Source of the DNA: Elephas maximus indicus
Lineage: Eukaryota > Chordata > Mammalia > Proboscidea > Elephantidae
Assembly (NCBI RefSeq): GCF_024166365.1
Contig: NC_064834.1
Span: forward strand, 52,308,001 to 52,372,000
Length of the DNA stretch: 64,000 nucleotides
Reading direction: 5' to 3'
Under the pieces are notes generated by a model, which did no database searches, was not told the origin of the DNA, and saw only the letters and a program-made list of their open reading frames with translations. Position numbers and translations under genes: made by a program. Numbering within the stretch: the first letter of the stretch is position 1; each line of letters starts with the position of its first letter. Of the stretch, positions 33,000 through 43,689 are shown in pieces.

Positions 33000-33508
33000 T
33001 AAGATGGCGCCATGACTCTTGCCCCCAAGTGTTATTCCTGGTGATTATTCAGGTGGGCCTTACCTAATCACATGAATTCTTTAAAAGCAAAGAGCTTTCT
33101 CTGGATGGTGGCAGAAGGGGAAGTCAGAGATTTAAAGTACAAAAATAATGAGCTGTTGCTGGCTTTGAAGATAGAGCAGGAGTAAGAACCAGAGAGTGTG
33201 GTTTTAGGAACTGAGAGTGAGCCCCAGCAGACAGCCAGCAAGGAAACAGGGACCTCGGTCCTACAACTGGCATGAAACTTCATTCTGTCAACAAGAGTGA
33301 GAGTAGAAGCAGATTCTTCCCCCACAGCCTCGAGATCAGAGCCAGGCCCAGCTGCCATCTTGATTTCAGCCTTGTGGGAATATGCAGAGAAACTAGCCAA
33401 GCCCAGCCAGACTTCTGACCTACAGAACTGTGAGAAAATAAATGAGTGTTGCTTTAAGCCACTAACTTTGTGGTCAACTGTTACAGCAGCAATAAAAAAC
33501 TAATAAAA
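33000..33508 (+). mobile_element. MLT1-like solo LTR
   Basis: GGCCTTACCTAATCACATG, CAGAAGGGGAAGTCAGAG, CAGACTTCTGACCTACAGAACTGTGAG, AAATAAATGAGTGTTGCTTTAAGCC and GTTACAGCAGCAATAAAAAACTAATAAAAC. It is an old non-coding MaLR-type LTR. Confidence 0.75.
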
Positions 33509-33641
33509 CTTGTTGCTGTTGAGTCAATTCCCACCCTACAGGACAGAGTAGAACTGCCCTGTAGGAATTTCAAGGAGAGCCTGGTGGATTCGAACTGCCG
33601 ACCTTTTGTTTAGCAGCAGTAGCTTTTAACCACTACAGAAC
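33509..33641 (-). mobile_element. AfroSINE-type SINE, truncated
   Basis: The minus strand reads TAGTGGTTAAAAGCTACTGCTG, AAAAGGTCGGCAGTTCGAATCC, CAGGGCAGTTCTACTCTGTCC and GAATTGACTCAACAGCAAC. It abuts the LTR end directly. Confidence 0.88.
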
Positions 33642-33859
33642 AAATACATATCTTAAATTCTCTCTATTCTCTGTGGCCCTCATACCCTTCGCATTCCTTT
33701 GGCCCCACCATGGTTCAGGACCCCTGACTTTATTTCTGCCCAGTTGAAATATTCACCCTGGGCCTCTCTGTCCAAACCCATCCATCCTGCTCACTGCCAC
33801 CAGATTAATTTTCCTGAGTCACAGGCTTGACCACACCCCTCTCCTGATCAAAAAGCTTC

Positions 33860-34090
33860 TGTACCAGTGTAGCTTGGTGGTTACACTCTGGAGCCAGAAT
33901 GCAGGGTGTGAAGCCCAGCTCCACCTCTTAGTAGCATGTGACCCAGATCAGGTTGCTTAATCTATAAATTGGGAGTAGTAGTACCATCCTTACAGGAGAG
34001 TTGCAGGAATTAAATGAGATATGTGTGCAGAAAAATAGTTATGCATAGCCTGGTATAGGTAAGTACTCCACTCAGTGAATAGTGGTGGTT
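33860..34090 (+). repeat. MIR-type SINE fragment
   Basis: GTGTAGCTTGGTGGTTACACTCTGGAGCC, CATGTGACCCAGATCAGG, GGAGAGTTGCAGGAATTAAATGAG. The tRNA-like 5' part is kept. Confidence 0.85.
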
Positions 34091-34129
34091 GGTGTATCAC
34101 TATTAATGTCTCCAGGGAGCTACTTGCTT

Positions 34130-34910
34130 ATATTCCTCAAACTGACCTTACAGACCCTCCCCATGGGCCATCCCCCCCGACAAACACACACACATACACA
34201 TCTCTCCAGCCTTTTCTCCCACTTGACTTCTGTTAATTCCATCCTTTTCCCTCCATCTCCACCGCCACTCCCATCATCTATATTATCATCTTCTATTCCC
34301 AGGGATCTCCTTACTGATGCACATGCTTCTACCCTCTGCAGCCAGTAGAGTCTGCTAAAAACCCATGCCTGATTATGGCACCCCATTGCTCTCAAGATCA
34401 AATTCAAAATTCTTACCACAGCCTGAGATACCTGGTAAGCCCGGCCTGCCAACATCTCCAGCCCTGTTCCCATATTCCTGGCACTCATCTCACATACTCA
34501 CCAGGCTTCCTCCTGCCACTGGGCCTTCCACCTTGCTGTTCCCTCTACCTGGAGCACCCTTCCCTTCCCTTCCCTCTTTGCCTGGTTAATGTCTCCTATT
34601 CATCCTTCCAGCCTTTGTTTAATTCAATGGGGAATTCCTCCAGTAAGCCTTCACTGACCTCCGTAACTAGGTCGAACTCCCCCTATTAGAGACTTTCTGA
34701 GGACCCAGACTGTTCCTTTACAGACCTTCTCATAAGAGCCAGTCATAGGCCTTCTCATACTTCTTTGGATACTTATTTAATTGCCATAAGTCCCATGAAG
34801 GCTGGGGCTGTTTCTGTTTCCACAACTATCATATGCCCAGGGCAGAGCACAGCGCCTGACCCAGAACCTGTGCTCAATAAATGCCTGTTAAATGAACGAA
34901 CGAATGAAAT
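34130..34910 (+). repeat. L2-type LINE 3' fragment
   Basis: CCATTGCTCTCAAGATCAAATTCAAAATTC, CTCTACCTGGAGCACCCTTCCC and ACCTGTGCTCAATAAATGCCTG are the order of an L2 3' end, nearly continuous over 700 bases. Confidence 0.8.
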
Positions 34911-34966
34911 GATTACAAGGACTCTGCTTCAGCTAAACTGGACTGCTTTTCCCAAAGGCGTTTTCT

Positions 34967-35290
34967 TTTTTTTTATTGTACTTTAGATGACGGTTTACAG
35001 AACAAACTAGTTTCTCATTAAACAGTTAGTACACATATTGTTTTATGACACTGGTTAACAATCCCATGACATGTCAACACTCTCCCTTCTCCACCATGGG
35101 TTTCCTGTCCCCTCCTGCCCTCTAGCCCTTGCCCCTGGACTGTTGTGCCCCTTTAGTCTCATTTTGTTTTATGGGCCTGTCCAATCTTTGGCTGAAGAGG
35201 TGAACCTCGGGAGTGATTTCACTACTGGGCTAAAAGGGTGTCCAAGGGCCATACTCTCGGGGTTTCTCCAGTTTCTGTCAGGCCAGTAAG
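34967..35290 (-). mobile_element. Poly(A)-tailed retroelement, 5'-truncated, same family as 1331-1710
   Basis: The minus strand ends in CTGTTTAATGAGAAAC, TCTAAAGTACAATAAAAAAAA (poly-A at left). CCCAAAG..GTTTTCT flanks it at 34951-34966 and 35291-35306 with two mismatches, a 16-base target-site duplication. TTGGCTGAAGAGGTGAACCTC and GTTTCTCCAGTTTCTGTCAGG on the plus strand are phrases I recall from elephant repeats. Confidence 0.75.
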
Positions 35291-35485
35291 CCCAAAGATG
35301 TTTTCTTGTCTCCATGCATTTGCTCACTCTTGTTCCTCCACCTGATATGCCCTCTTGCTAACCCTATTTTCCTGCATATCCAACCCACCCTTGGCAGTTT
35401 CTTCCAAATACTCTTGCCCAAATATTCGAGCCTGCAGTCGCTTCTATCCCTATTCCTGTCCCACAAACAGCATCTAAAAATTCAA

Positions 35486-35712
35486 ACCAAAAAACCAAAC
35501 CAGTTGTTGTGAAGTCGATTCCTACTAATGGTGACCCCATAGGAGTCAGAACAGAACTGTGAGCCATAGGGTTTTTTTTTTTTTTCCCCATAGGGTTTTT
35601 AATGGCTGGTTTTCAGAAGTAGATCACCAGGCCTTTCTTCCAAGGCACCTCTGAGTGAACTCAAACCATCAACCTCTCAGGTAGCAGTGACAGCGATAAC
35701 CACTAACACTAC
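35486..35712 (-). mobile_element. AfroSINE-related SINE, longer subtype
   Basis: On the plus strand: CCAAACCAGTTGTTGTGAAGTCGATTCC, an internal T-run at 35573-35584, then AGAAGTAGATCACCAGGCCTTTCTTCC, which it shares with the SINE at 11191, and AACCACTAACACTACC. A short duplication (CCATAGGGTTTTT) brackets the T-run. Confidence 0.75.
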
Positions 35713-35905
35713 CCATTATTTTTTTTCTGATTATAAAACCAATGCATGCACATTGGAGAAATGCTGGATAACACAAATAATGCAGAAAATATAAAAGAAA
35801 AAATAAAAACACTTCGAATACCACTAAAACCCACCATAAAAAAAAAATACCACTAGCCAGAGATAATTGCTGCTTGAAGAGTATTTTCATCTATTTCCCC
35901 ATTGT
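35713..35905. mobile_element. L1M-type 3'-region fragment
   Basis: ACCAATGCATGCACATTGGAG, AAAATATAAAAGAAAAAATAAAAAC and GCCAGAGATAATTGCTGC, similar to the piece at 11022-11185. Confidence 0.5.
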
Positions 35906-35919
35906 ATAAAGATTTTTTT

Positions 35920-36080
35920 AAACCTCACTAAATTAATGAGGTTTATATTGTTCTCCCTATTTTACAAAAAAATAAAGGGCTCAGATAAGCTCAAAAGTTG
36001 CCCAAGGTCACAGAAATAGTAAAGAATGGAGCTGAGATGGAGACCCAAGTCTCCAATCTCCCTGATTTGGAGCTCCCTGC
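35920..36080 (-). repeat. MIR-type SINE fragment
   Basis: CTCCCTATTTTACAAAAAAATAAAGGGCTCAG and CCAAGGTCACAGAAATAG. Confidence 0.55.
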
Positions 36081-36199
36081 CTCTCTGCTATGGCCCTCTA
36101 TCATCCTGGCCCCTTTACCCTCTCCATTTCCTCTAACTCCTGTCACATTACTGCTCTCTCTCCCTTTAAACCCAAAGCCAAAAATCCCTCTTATACATT

Positions 36200-36800
36200 C
36201 CTTTTAACCCAGCAATTCTACTTCAAGGACAGTCACTTTGACATTTTTTGCAGTAGCAGAAGACTGGTAACAACCTAAATGCCCATAAATAACAGTACAT
36301 CCTCACTAGAGAATATTACACTGTTGTTAAAAAGAACACGGGAGATCTTGGTGTATCCCTCTGGAATAATTTCTAAGATATTTTGTTAAGTGAAAGAACA
36401 AGATGCCGAACAATGTGTATAATTTGCTATCATTTCTGAGTGTAGAGAATATTTCCACAATGATGCCCCTCTCCAAAAAATAAGACACCAGTGGTTGGTT
36501 CTAGGAAAGGGAATTTCGGGACTTAATGAATGAGGGGGGACTTAATTTTCACTATATGCCCAAGTATAATATTTACATTTTTACCAAACAACCAAACCCA
36601 TTGCCGTCGAGTTGATTCCAACTCATAGTGACCCTATAGGACAGAGTAGAACTGCCCCATAGAGCTTCCAAGGAGCCCCTGGCGGATTCGAGCTGCCGAA
36701 CTTTGGTTAGCAGCCGTAGCAGTTAACCACTATGCCACCAGGGTTTCCACATTTTTATCACATGTCATAAATTTAATAAGTAAAAAAGCAAAAACAAATG
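36200..36800 (+). mobile_element. L1M-type 3' end interrupted by an AfroSINE
   Basis: ACCCAGCAATTCTACTTCAAGG, GTAACAACCTAAATGCCC, GAGAATATTACACTGTTG and CACCAGTGGTTGGTTCTAGG are in L1 3' order. The end resumes after the SINE at 36587-36748 with ATCACATGTCATAAATTTAATAAG. Confidence 0.75.
36587..36748 (-). mobile_element. AfroSINE-type SINE with target-site duplication
   Basis: The minus strand reads GGAAACCCTGGTGGCATAGTGG, GCTAACCAAAGTTCGGCAGC, GGGGCAGTTCTACTCTGTCC, GGGTCACTATGAGTTGG. ACATTTTTACCA (36575-36586) and ACATTTTTATCA (36749-36760) form a 12-bp duplication with one mismatch. Confidence 0.93.
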
Positions 36801-37079
36801 TTTTCATGCTTTCTCCAATTGTCCCACTGGGCCCATCTTTAGTCCACGTATGTGAATGTATGTGTGCCCCCACTGGGTACGTGGGTGTGCCTTGCTTCCC
36901 TTTTCAGACTGGGGCTTCACAGTGATGGCCCTACATCTCTCATCTTCAGAGACTGAAGACCTTGCCTCTTTCATCAGACTTAGAGGACTCTGCAATGCCC
37001 TGGAGGCTAAGGACTTGCATTCTAGCTCTAGCTCCACGTTGGCGGGCTGTGGATCATTGGACAGGTCTTGACCTCTCTG

Positions 37080-37440
37080 AGGGTGGATTCTGTTTCTCCA
37101 TCAGTCAAGGAAAGAGTTCTCCATCAGCCCCTATCTTCTACATCTTCAGTCTGTCTCCTCTGCCTGCAAAATACCACTCTTCTCCCTTTTGTATCTTGGT
37201 AGCTCCCACCTATCTATCCTTCAAGTCTCAGCTTCAGTGTCACTCTTGAAGGAAGACCTCCCTGACCTCTTAGTCTAGGTCCTGTTCCCTCACTATAGGC
37301 GTCCCTATCACACTTTGGCAATGTTTGCCTTCCCAGCTAGACTGCAAACTCCATGAGGACAGGGACCATATCTTGTTCATCACACCTGGCACAGTACCTA
37401 GCACCTGGTGGGGGCTCAGTAAGTATCCACTCTGACATCT
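37080..37440 (+). repeat. L2-type LINE 3' fragment
   Basis: CTCTTGAAGGAAGACCTCCCTGACC, GCAAACTCCATGAGGACAGGGACC and GTACCTAGCACCTGGTGGGGGCTCAGTAAG are canonical L2 3'-end phrases. Confidence 0.85.
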
Positions 37441-37780
37441 CCCTTGCCCAGATTCTGCCTCTTGGGGGATATTAGCAGCCTCCTCCTGGCCACTCATGAG
37501 AGAGGGCTGTCACTGGGGAAACAGGTCCCTCTATTCCTGTTCTTCTCCCAAAGACTCTAGGCCTACCTGGGGCAGCGGCGCCTGAGATCTGTCAGGTCTT
37601 CACATCCCCAGAGCTTTGGGGGCCAGGGTGGCTCTCCCCATTCCCTCTCTCCAGTCTCTAAAGCAAGTGCCTGCAGGTGCCGCCCAGTCTAGGCCCCTCC
37701 TGCAGGGCAGGGCCCCACCCAGGCCACGGTTTCTCCCTGCCCCCAGCCCAGCCTTAGACTCGGTGGCCCAGCCCGGCCTG
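37440..37780. other. GC-rich unassigned sequence
   Basis: GC rises towards the next conserved block. Short frames on both strands are Pro/Ala/Gly-rich. Nothing is recognised. Confidence 0.3.
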
Positions 37781-38115
37781 GCAGCCCGGCCCATCAATCG
37801 TACTCCCAGGGGTGCAAACCAATTTCTCTTGCTTTCCCGCGCCCGTCTCCCTGGCGGAGCCTGGAGGAGCCTTCAATCGCGTTAATCCCAGCCTGGCGGC
37901 GGTGACGAAGACGGATTTCTCCACCAAACGATCCATTTGTATCTCTCGTGCACTCACTTGGTTTTTTTTCTGTGCGGATGTTCAAAATATCATGAAAACG
38001 GCGTTAGTCGAGTAGCTGTGGCGCAGTGAAATAATAGAGTGATCCAGCAATGCGCTCCTGACCTTGCAGGACAGCTAATCCATCCGCACATCTATCTTAA
38101 TTATTCCCGGTTACA
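37780..38115. promoter_or_regulatory. Strong candidate conserved enhancer block
   Basis: This complex repeat-free sequence has CCATCAATCGTAC (37790), a GTTAATCCC bicoid/OTX-type core (37881-37889), AAAATATCATGAAAAC, a TGACCTTG nuclear-receptor-type half site (38059-38066), CTAATCCA (38075-38082) and CTTAATTATTCCCGG. Mixed GC/AT composition with CpGs retained suggests constraint. Function is inferred. Confidence 0.5.
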
Positions 38116-38119
38116 AAAG

Positions 38120-38895
38120 AGAAACTCCACCATCCATTCATTCTGGGCTGGCAATTCCATTTTCACCCCCACTCACGCCCCATTCTTTCTCCACCATTCC
38201 TGTAGCCAGATAGGCCCATTCACCAGGGCTACAGCAGATTCCCAGGGCAGCCCCCTCCAACCAGGCCTGAGCCTCACCCCAGTGGGACCCAGGCCCCTAG
38301 CCTACTGCTCCCTGAGACCAGAAGACAGGGGACTCTGTTCTCTTCCCCCAGAACACTGGTCTGTGTCCGTGAGGGGAAGACCAGCTACCAACAGGATGAA
38401 GGCTCAGCAGGGAGGCACACACTCATCCAAGCACTCTCCTCATGTACACAGACACACAAAGCATAGCTTCACAAAGGCAGCCACAGACTCACAATCTCGT
38501 TCAAATGCTGACCTTCAGCTCCCCTCTCACACAGACTGGAGCAGACAGGCCCACCCGCTCCCCACCCTAAACCAGGCCATTTTAACTCTTCTGCTGTCTG
38601 GCACGGACACTGGGACAGGTGTGAGAATGGGCACTGTGGCTAAGGGCAGGTATCATGGGAGATGTCTGAGTCTGTTGGTCTTCCATCCTCAAAGCCAAAG
38701 ACCCCACCTACTGTATCCTCCCAGGCCTACACATCAATACAACCCAGGCAGGCCAGTGCCCAAGAGGAGTGTGGGAGAGGAAGCAAACTAAAGAGATGGA
38801 GTGAGGAGAAAGAGTTTGGGCAGAAATTGGGCAAGTCAGAGAAAAGGGAAAAAGGAGGAATCGGGGGGGGGTGTGGTGAGGAGGGCGCTGAGACA
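38120..38895. other. Unassigned sequence
   Basis: A 250-codon open frame (38039-38791, plus) runs across it from inside the conserved block. It is Ser/Pro/His-rich with no domain, signal or splice pattern, so I treat it as chance. A G-run lies near 38863-38873. Confidence 0.35.
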
Positions 38896-39115
38896 GTATG
38901 GGAAAGTGTCTGTTTGGGTAACACAATTTCAGCTAATTGTATCAGATTCACTTAGGGGACCCCTATGCCAGTCTCGAAAGCCCTTTCTAATTCTACCCCT
39001 TAATGTATGATTTTCAGATCTCTCATTCTAATGATTTTAATGCAATCAGCAAAACTAGGCATGTAATTGTCTTGGCTCTGTGCTTGGCCATGGCGGCTCC
39101 TGGGAAACCTGGCTC
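38895..39115. promoter_or_regulatory. Candidate conserved non-coding element
   Basis: AATTTCAGCTAATTGTATCAG, TCTAATTCTACCCCTTAATG, CATTCTAATGATTTTAATGC and GGCATGTAATTGTC give five homeodomain-type cores in about 150 repeat-free bases. Confidence 0.45.
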
Positions 39116-40180
39116 TTGGTTCCCATGCCATTTCCACCAATCCTTCCCTTCCTTTTCTTTTACCCCTCACTTCAGCTCCAGTCAACAAGTACATAGTGAG
39201 ACTTCTTCAGCCCTTGGCGCTATGAGGGAAACTGAAAAGAGGAGATTCCCTTCAGGGTCTCATGGAGCCCAGATCTGGCTGAGGGAAGGACACAAGTGTG
39301 TTGAGGCCAGAACCAGACAGGGTATACTGCCTGGTGGCTCAGCATAGCCAGGTTATTGGGATTAGAGAAGGATGAGGCCTTCCTGGAATAGGTCAGTGGG
39401 CTGTCCCCTCCCCTTCCCAGAAGCAGCAGGCAGCCTGGGCTGGGCCGGTGGGGCAGTGTGCTGGGGAAGGGCCATTTGTCCTGAGACAATGGCAGAGAAG
39501 GGGTCTCTGAGCGGCTGTTGAGAGCCAATTTGTAGTGGTGACGGTGGAGGTTGCTCCAAAGGCTGGGAACAGCTGGAGCTCTGGGTGACTGATGGGTAGG
39601 CCCAGGAGAGGGGCCATTGGTCTGGCAGACACAAAGGCCCCGATGACTCACGGGTGGGGCCCGTCAAAATCATTAAGTGCTGAAGATGGGACTCGGCCCA
39701 CTTCAGATGGGACCAGGGGACTGGGGGGGGGGAGGTCAGGAGTCTGCTCCTCCCTCTGCATCCCCTCCTCCACCCTCTGTCCTTACTCTGGAAACCCAGC
39801 CACCCACAGTCCATTGTCATTTTATTTGCGTAGACAATACACACCCAGACTTCCAGGTGCCTGGCTTCACTCTGTTGAGAGTCCAGGTTCTTGTCCTATT
39901 TGGGTAGGTCTAGCTCTGGGTCTGGGTCAGCTACCCTGACTGGGTAGGCCTGCCCATGACTCTTTGTGGGGGCTAACCCACCCTCAGGCATTGTATTCTC
40001 CAGCCAGTGATTTCATCCACTTCTCTGCATCCCTCAGGGAACAGGGCAGCCTCAGCTCAGGACCACAGAGGAGCACTCCCCCTAATTCCAAAGGGGAGAA
40101 ACTGAGGCTCCTGGTGGTTACTTCTGGTTGCCCCAGTGTCCTCACTTTATGTGGGATATGATTCTCCCACTTCGACCTTC
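39115..40180. other. Unassigned sequence
   Basis: GC-moderate with a G-run at 39721-39732. No repeat or exon is named. Overlapping frames of up to 160 codons on the minus strand have no family features. Confidence 0.3.
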
Positions 40181-40640
40181 TCCAAGGAGGGGGGACGCGG
40201 TGAGAGTAGGGGAAGCCCGCCCTTCCCCACCCCCGGACGCCCCTCCCCCGCTCCGTGGGCTCCCGGCAGGAGAGGGAAGCAGTGACCCGGCCAGGTGGTG
40301 ATGATGCGGCCGGCCGCGCTGGTCACTCTTGGCCGATCCCCGCTCGCAGCCCGACCCTCCTCGCATGGGTCACGGCGCCGGCAAAACTCTCTGACACAGA
40401 AACGCCGCGGGGCCTGCGTGTGTTGGGAACAATCCTCCGCCTGATGGGAAGCGACAGCTCCGCTCCGCCTCCGCTCCCTTCCTGGCCCTCCCGCGACTCC
40501 TCCCCACGCCGCGTCCTCTCCGGTCTGCCCGGTGGCCCCGGCGCCTCGCGGCCCAACCCACGAGCTGTCCCCAAGCTTCCAGTGGGCCCTCGGTTGGGAA
40601 GAGGAAGGGGAAGGGGGTTCTCCCCGCTGCAGCCTCGGAG
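40180..40640. promoter_or_regulatory. CpG island
   Basis: Dense CpG (GCGGCCGGCCGCGCTGG at 40307-40323, CACGGCGCCGGC, CGCCGCGGGGCC). Open on both strands from composition alone. It may be a promoter of an unseen transcript or a CpG-rich regulatory element. Confidence 0.65.
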
Positions 40641-40789
40641 CTGGGGTGAGAGGGAGTGGAGAAGAGAGGGACGCTAGGAGGAGAGGCTTCCTAGAGGAGC
40701 CAGGCCCGGTGCTGGGCTACAAAGGATGGGTAGAGTTGAGGCACCCGGCAAGGCACCCGGAGTCGACAACAAAGGCAAGGGAGCAGAGT

Positions 40790-40985
40790 GCAGTGTACGA
40801 CCCGTTTCTGTTAAACATTCATCGTGTTCGCTTTGAAAAAAGACTGGAAAGAAATACATGAACGCGCAGAGTGGCTTTCCCTGGGTATGAGGTGACCGAT
40901 GGGCTTTCCTCTCTTCTTTTTGTTTAGCTGTACCTCCTGGGTTTCTGTCATTTTTTTCTTCCCAGAGGTAAAAAAAGCCAAGCCA
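40790..40985 (+). mobile_element. L1M-type 3'-end fragment
   Basis: AAAAAAGACTGGAAAGAAATACATG, CCCTGGGTATGAGGTGACC and CTCTTCTTTTTGTTTAGCTGTACC match old L1 3' UTR order. Confidence 0.6.
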
Positions 40986-40999
40986 GGGCATAAGGGCTG

Positions 41000-41800
41000 T
41001 CTGAGGAATCCAGGCCCTGGCACTGAGGATCCAGCCCACTGGAAGTGAGGCTAGTGCACCCTGGGGTGTTAGACTAGGTTGTGAAGTGACCCCTCACTGG
41101 CAGGGGCCCTGCCCCTCCCCCCACTTTACCTGCAGAGACTAAGGATGTGTGGGGAGGGCACCAGCCCACCATAGGGGAAAGGCCTAGATGTGCAAAAGTA
41201 GTTTCTCAGCATTTCCTCACATGTGGACACTCAGAGACACTCAGGGGCATGCCAGCATGCTGGCACACATCTACACACACTCATGCACGTATTCACACAA
41301 ATGTACTCACATCCTTTAGTCACGCTGACCAAGAACACACTCATCTCAGCCTATGCTCCAGCGAGCGCTGTGGCCCTCTTGTCTCACACACTCACCCCGT
41401 CCCTTACATTCCTGGACAAATACATAGTCCTTGCCTCTTATTCTCATCCTTCCTCCAGCCTAGACTCTTCAGGGATGAAAGAAGGTCCCTTTCACCTCAA
41501 ATGCCCTCATTCATCCTTTAGCTTTTTTTCTGCTCACCTCACCCCAACTTCCTCCTTGCTATGGGCCTCAAATAGTTGGCCTCTAGTTTTCTCTTCCATA
41601 CCCCACTTCTTGATCTTGAGGTACAAGGGAACATTTGCCTGTGTTCCCACCTGTCCTCAGCCCTAGATTTAGCTGGGAGAGAGGGGATGTTCATTTCCAA
41701 GTGAGGAGGGAACAGGGCCTGAGGGAAAAAATGAGGGATCCCCTTACTCAGCCCCACTGCCCAAAAAAGGTTTATGCAGGATCCTTAGGGGCTCCCTGGG
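41000..41800. other. Unassigned sequence with a CA-rich patch
   Basis: CA/CTCAC-rich degenerate sequence at 41215-41340 (CACACATCTACACACACTC). No gene is recognised in the rest. Confidence 0.35.
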
Positions 41801-41809
41801 CTGCCTGTG

Positions 41810-42090
41810 GGACAGGCTTCCCCTGCCTCCCACTTAGGCACTGTTGGCCCTGCCCACCTCCACCACAGAGCCTTCCTCTTCCTCCACTCCTACCCCGAAA
41901 CTATCCATCCTTTGTGGCCTAGCCCCAGGCTCAGCTCCTCCAGGAAGCCTCCCCTCCAGATGCTGCCAGCCCAAGGCCTAGCTCCTCCTGGGACTCCTAG
42001 GCCTCAACGGGACCCCTCACCTGGGTGACATGCCTTTTGTGCCTTTACCATGGATTCTTTCTCCATAGGTGCGAATCCTGTGAACTCCTA
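41810..42090 (+). repeat. Probable L2-type fragment
   Basis: CTTTGTGGCCTAGCCCCAGGCTC and AGCTCCTCCAGGAAGCCTCCC are L2-like. Diverged. Confidence 0.45.
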
Positions 42091-42295
42091 CTAAACAGGA
42101 GCACACAGAGGATCTCCTCATCGTCTTGCATCCCCCCACCCCCTCACATGGCCTAGCAGTCCCTCTGCTGACTCCTTGATGAGTGAATAAATAAGCGGAA
42201 GGGTTTTTGTGAATGTCTTATATCTTTGCTGTTGAGTATGCGAGTGAAGAGGAGGTGGGAGCAGTGGGGAGGGTAGTGCCACCTCCTCTGTTTTC
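42090..42295. other. Unassigned spacer
   Basis: Average sequence with a short TTGATGAGTGAATAAATAAG patch that may be a repeat tail. Nothing else is seen. Confidence 0.3.
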
Positions 42296-42309
42296 TTCAT
42301 GAAAGTACT

Positions 42310-42485
42310 AACAACCAATGCATTCCTCCAATTACCCTACAGAGGCAGGTGTTCATTATATAAGGGAATCGAAGCTCAGAAAACATTATTTCCCCAAGGT
42401 CACAAGGCTGTGGGTGGCAGAACTGACCAGCTGCCAGATTCAAAGGCCCAGGATGCCAACTGCTTCTGCCTCCCACCTCATAGCC
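42310..42485 (-). repeat. MIR-type SINE fragment
   Basis: GAATCGAAGCTCAGAAAACATTATTTCCCCAAGGTCACAAGGC-type core and AGATTCAAAGGCCCAGG, minus-strand MIR. Confidence 0.65.
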
Positions 42486-42965
42486 CAGGGTGGTGTGGTG
42501 GTGGTGGTGGATGTGCTTTCTGATAACCCTGCTGCCTCACACTGCCTCTCTAGAGTGAGGGGGCCTCTGATCCCCGCTCCATGAAGGGCCCTAGGTCTCC
42601 CTCCTTTTCTTCCCAAGCCCTTTCTTCAGCCCTACTCCTCTATGGTCCCTGCCTATTATCTCTGCCTCAGGATCTCTGTCTCCTCAGTGTTCCTTTGGCT
42701 TTGGACATCTTTCCAGGGGCAAAGAAACAGAGACTACAGTCTTGGCTCCACCACTGACCAAATCACTAATCACAAATCCTCTCTGGCCTCAGTTTCCCCA
42801 GGTGTGTGTGGTACAGTGGAGCTTCAGTAGGCAATGTCTGTGGCTCCCACCAGCACCAGCAATCTGGGCTCCAATCCCTGGTGAGAGGAGGGCAGGATCT
42901 AGCCATCACTTCACCCAGCCCAGGCTGCACTGCCCTCAGGCCCCCCAGAGGGGCTCAGGCTCAAA
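42485..42965. other. Unassigned sequence
   Basis: A (GTG)n patch lies at 42491-42510 (GTGGTGTGGTGGTGGTGGTGG). A MIR-like remnant (CCTCTCTGGCCTCAGTTTCCCC) lies near 42778-42799. No gene is seen. Confidence 0.35.
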
Positions 42966-42969
42966 GAGG

Positions 42970-43080
42970 GCTGGGAAATGCTGTGAATTAATTACTATCA
43001 GACCTCCGGCCGCTGTTCATCTCTGTAAACAAACATTTTAATATGCAGTAATTAATTACATCTGCCACACCGACCCTCCT
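42970..43080. promoter_or_regulatory. Compact candidate enhancer: paired TAATTAATTA sites around a FOX-like site
   Basis: GAATTAATTAC (42985-42995) and GTAATTAATTAC (43048-43059) bracket TGTAAACAAACATTTTAATATGC (forkhead-type TGTAAACA at 43024-43031). The block is short, repeat-free and AT-rich inside GC-rich DNA. The role is inferred. Confidence 0.5.
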
Positions 43081-43685
43081 CTCGTTCATCCTTCTTCAGC
43101 TTTTCTTCTGCTCACCCTGAACCAACCTCCTCCTCCCAGTTGGGACCTGAGAACCCAGGCAGGGCCCTCCTCCCACCATCTTCCTAGCCTTTCCCCCCAC
43201 CTCAGAGCCCTCCCCGCCACCAGATGCAGGTGCTTGCATCTGCCAGGCTACTCTACAGCTTTTTGTTCCTTTTTCTGTTTCCCTAACACCCTTCTGTCTC
43301 TCTGACAGCCTTTTGTCTCTAGTTCCCTCTGCCTGGATTTCCCTTCCCAACAAATTTTGAAGCCAGGGACACATCCTGGGGTGAGGTGGGAGGTGCGGGG
43401 AGCTGCCCTAGCTGCCTGAGCCCACCCATTTCAACTCCTCAGTGGGCCAGGACCAGACTAATTCACAGGGATTTTCCAAAACCCAGAATAGACCCTGTTT
43501 CGGGAGCCCCCTCCCCACCCTAGGAGCTTCTGGAGTCTCTCTGACCCGGTCCCTCCTACAATCTCACTCCCTACCTCCAAGCAGCTCAGTCTGAAAAACA
43601 CAGAGGGGGCACACCCACCGAGGTGAGTCTACCTGGCCCAGGCACAATTACTTCTTGCCAAACCCAATGGCCAGAAGCAGCATCA
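43080..43685. other. Unassigned sequence
   Basis: Pyrimidine-rich in parts (43090-43330). No exon or named repeat is seen. Confidence 0.3.
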
Positions 43686-43689
43686 CTGG

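Noticed and set aside
38039..38791. 250-codon open frame on the plus strand
   Set aside because: It starts inside a candidate enhancer, is rich in Ser, Pro and His, and has no domain, signal or splice pattern.
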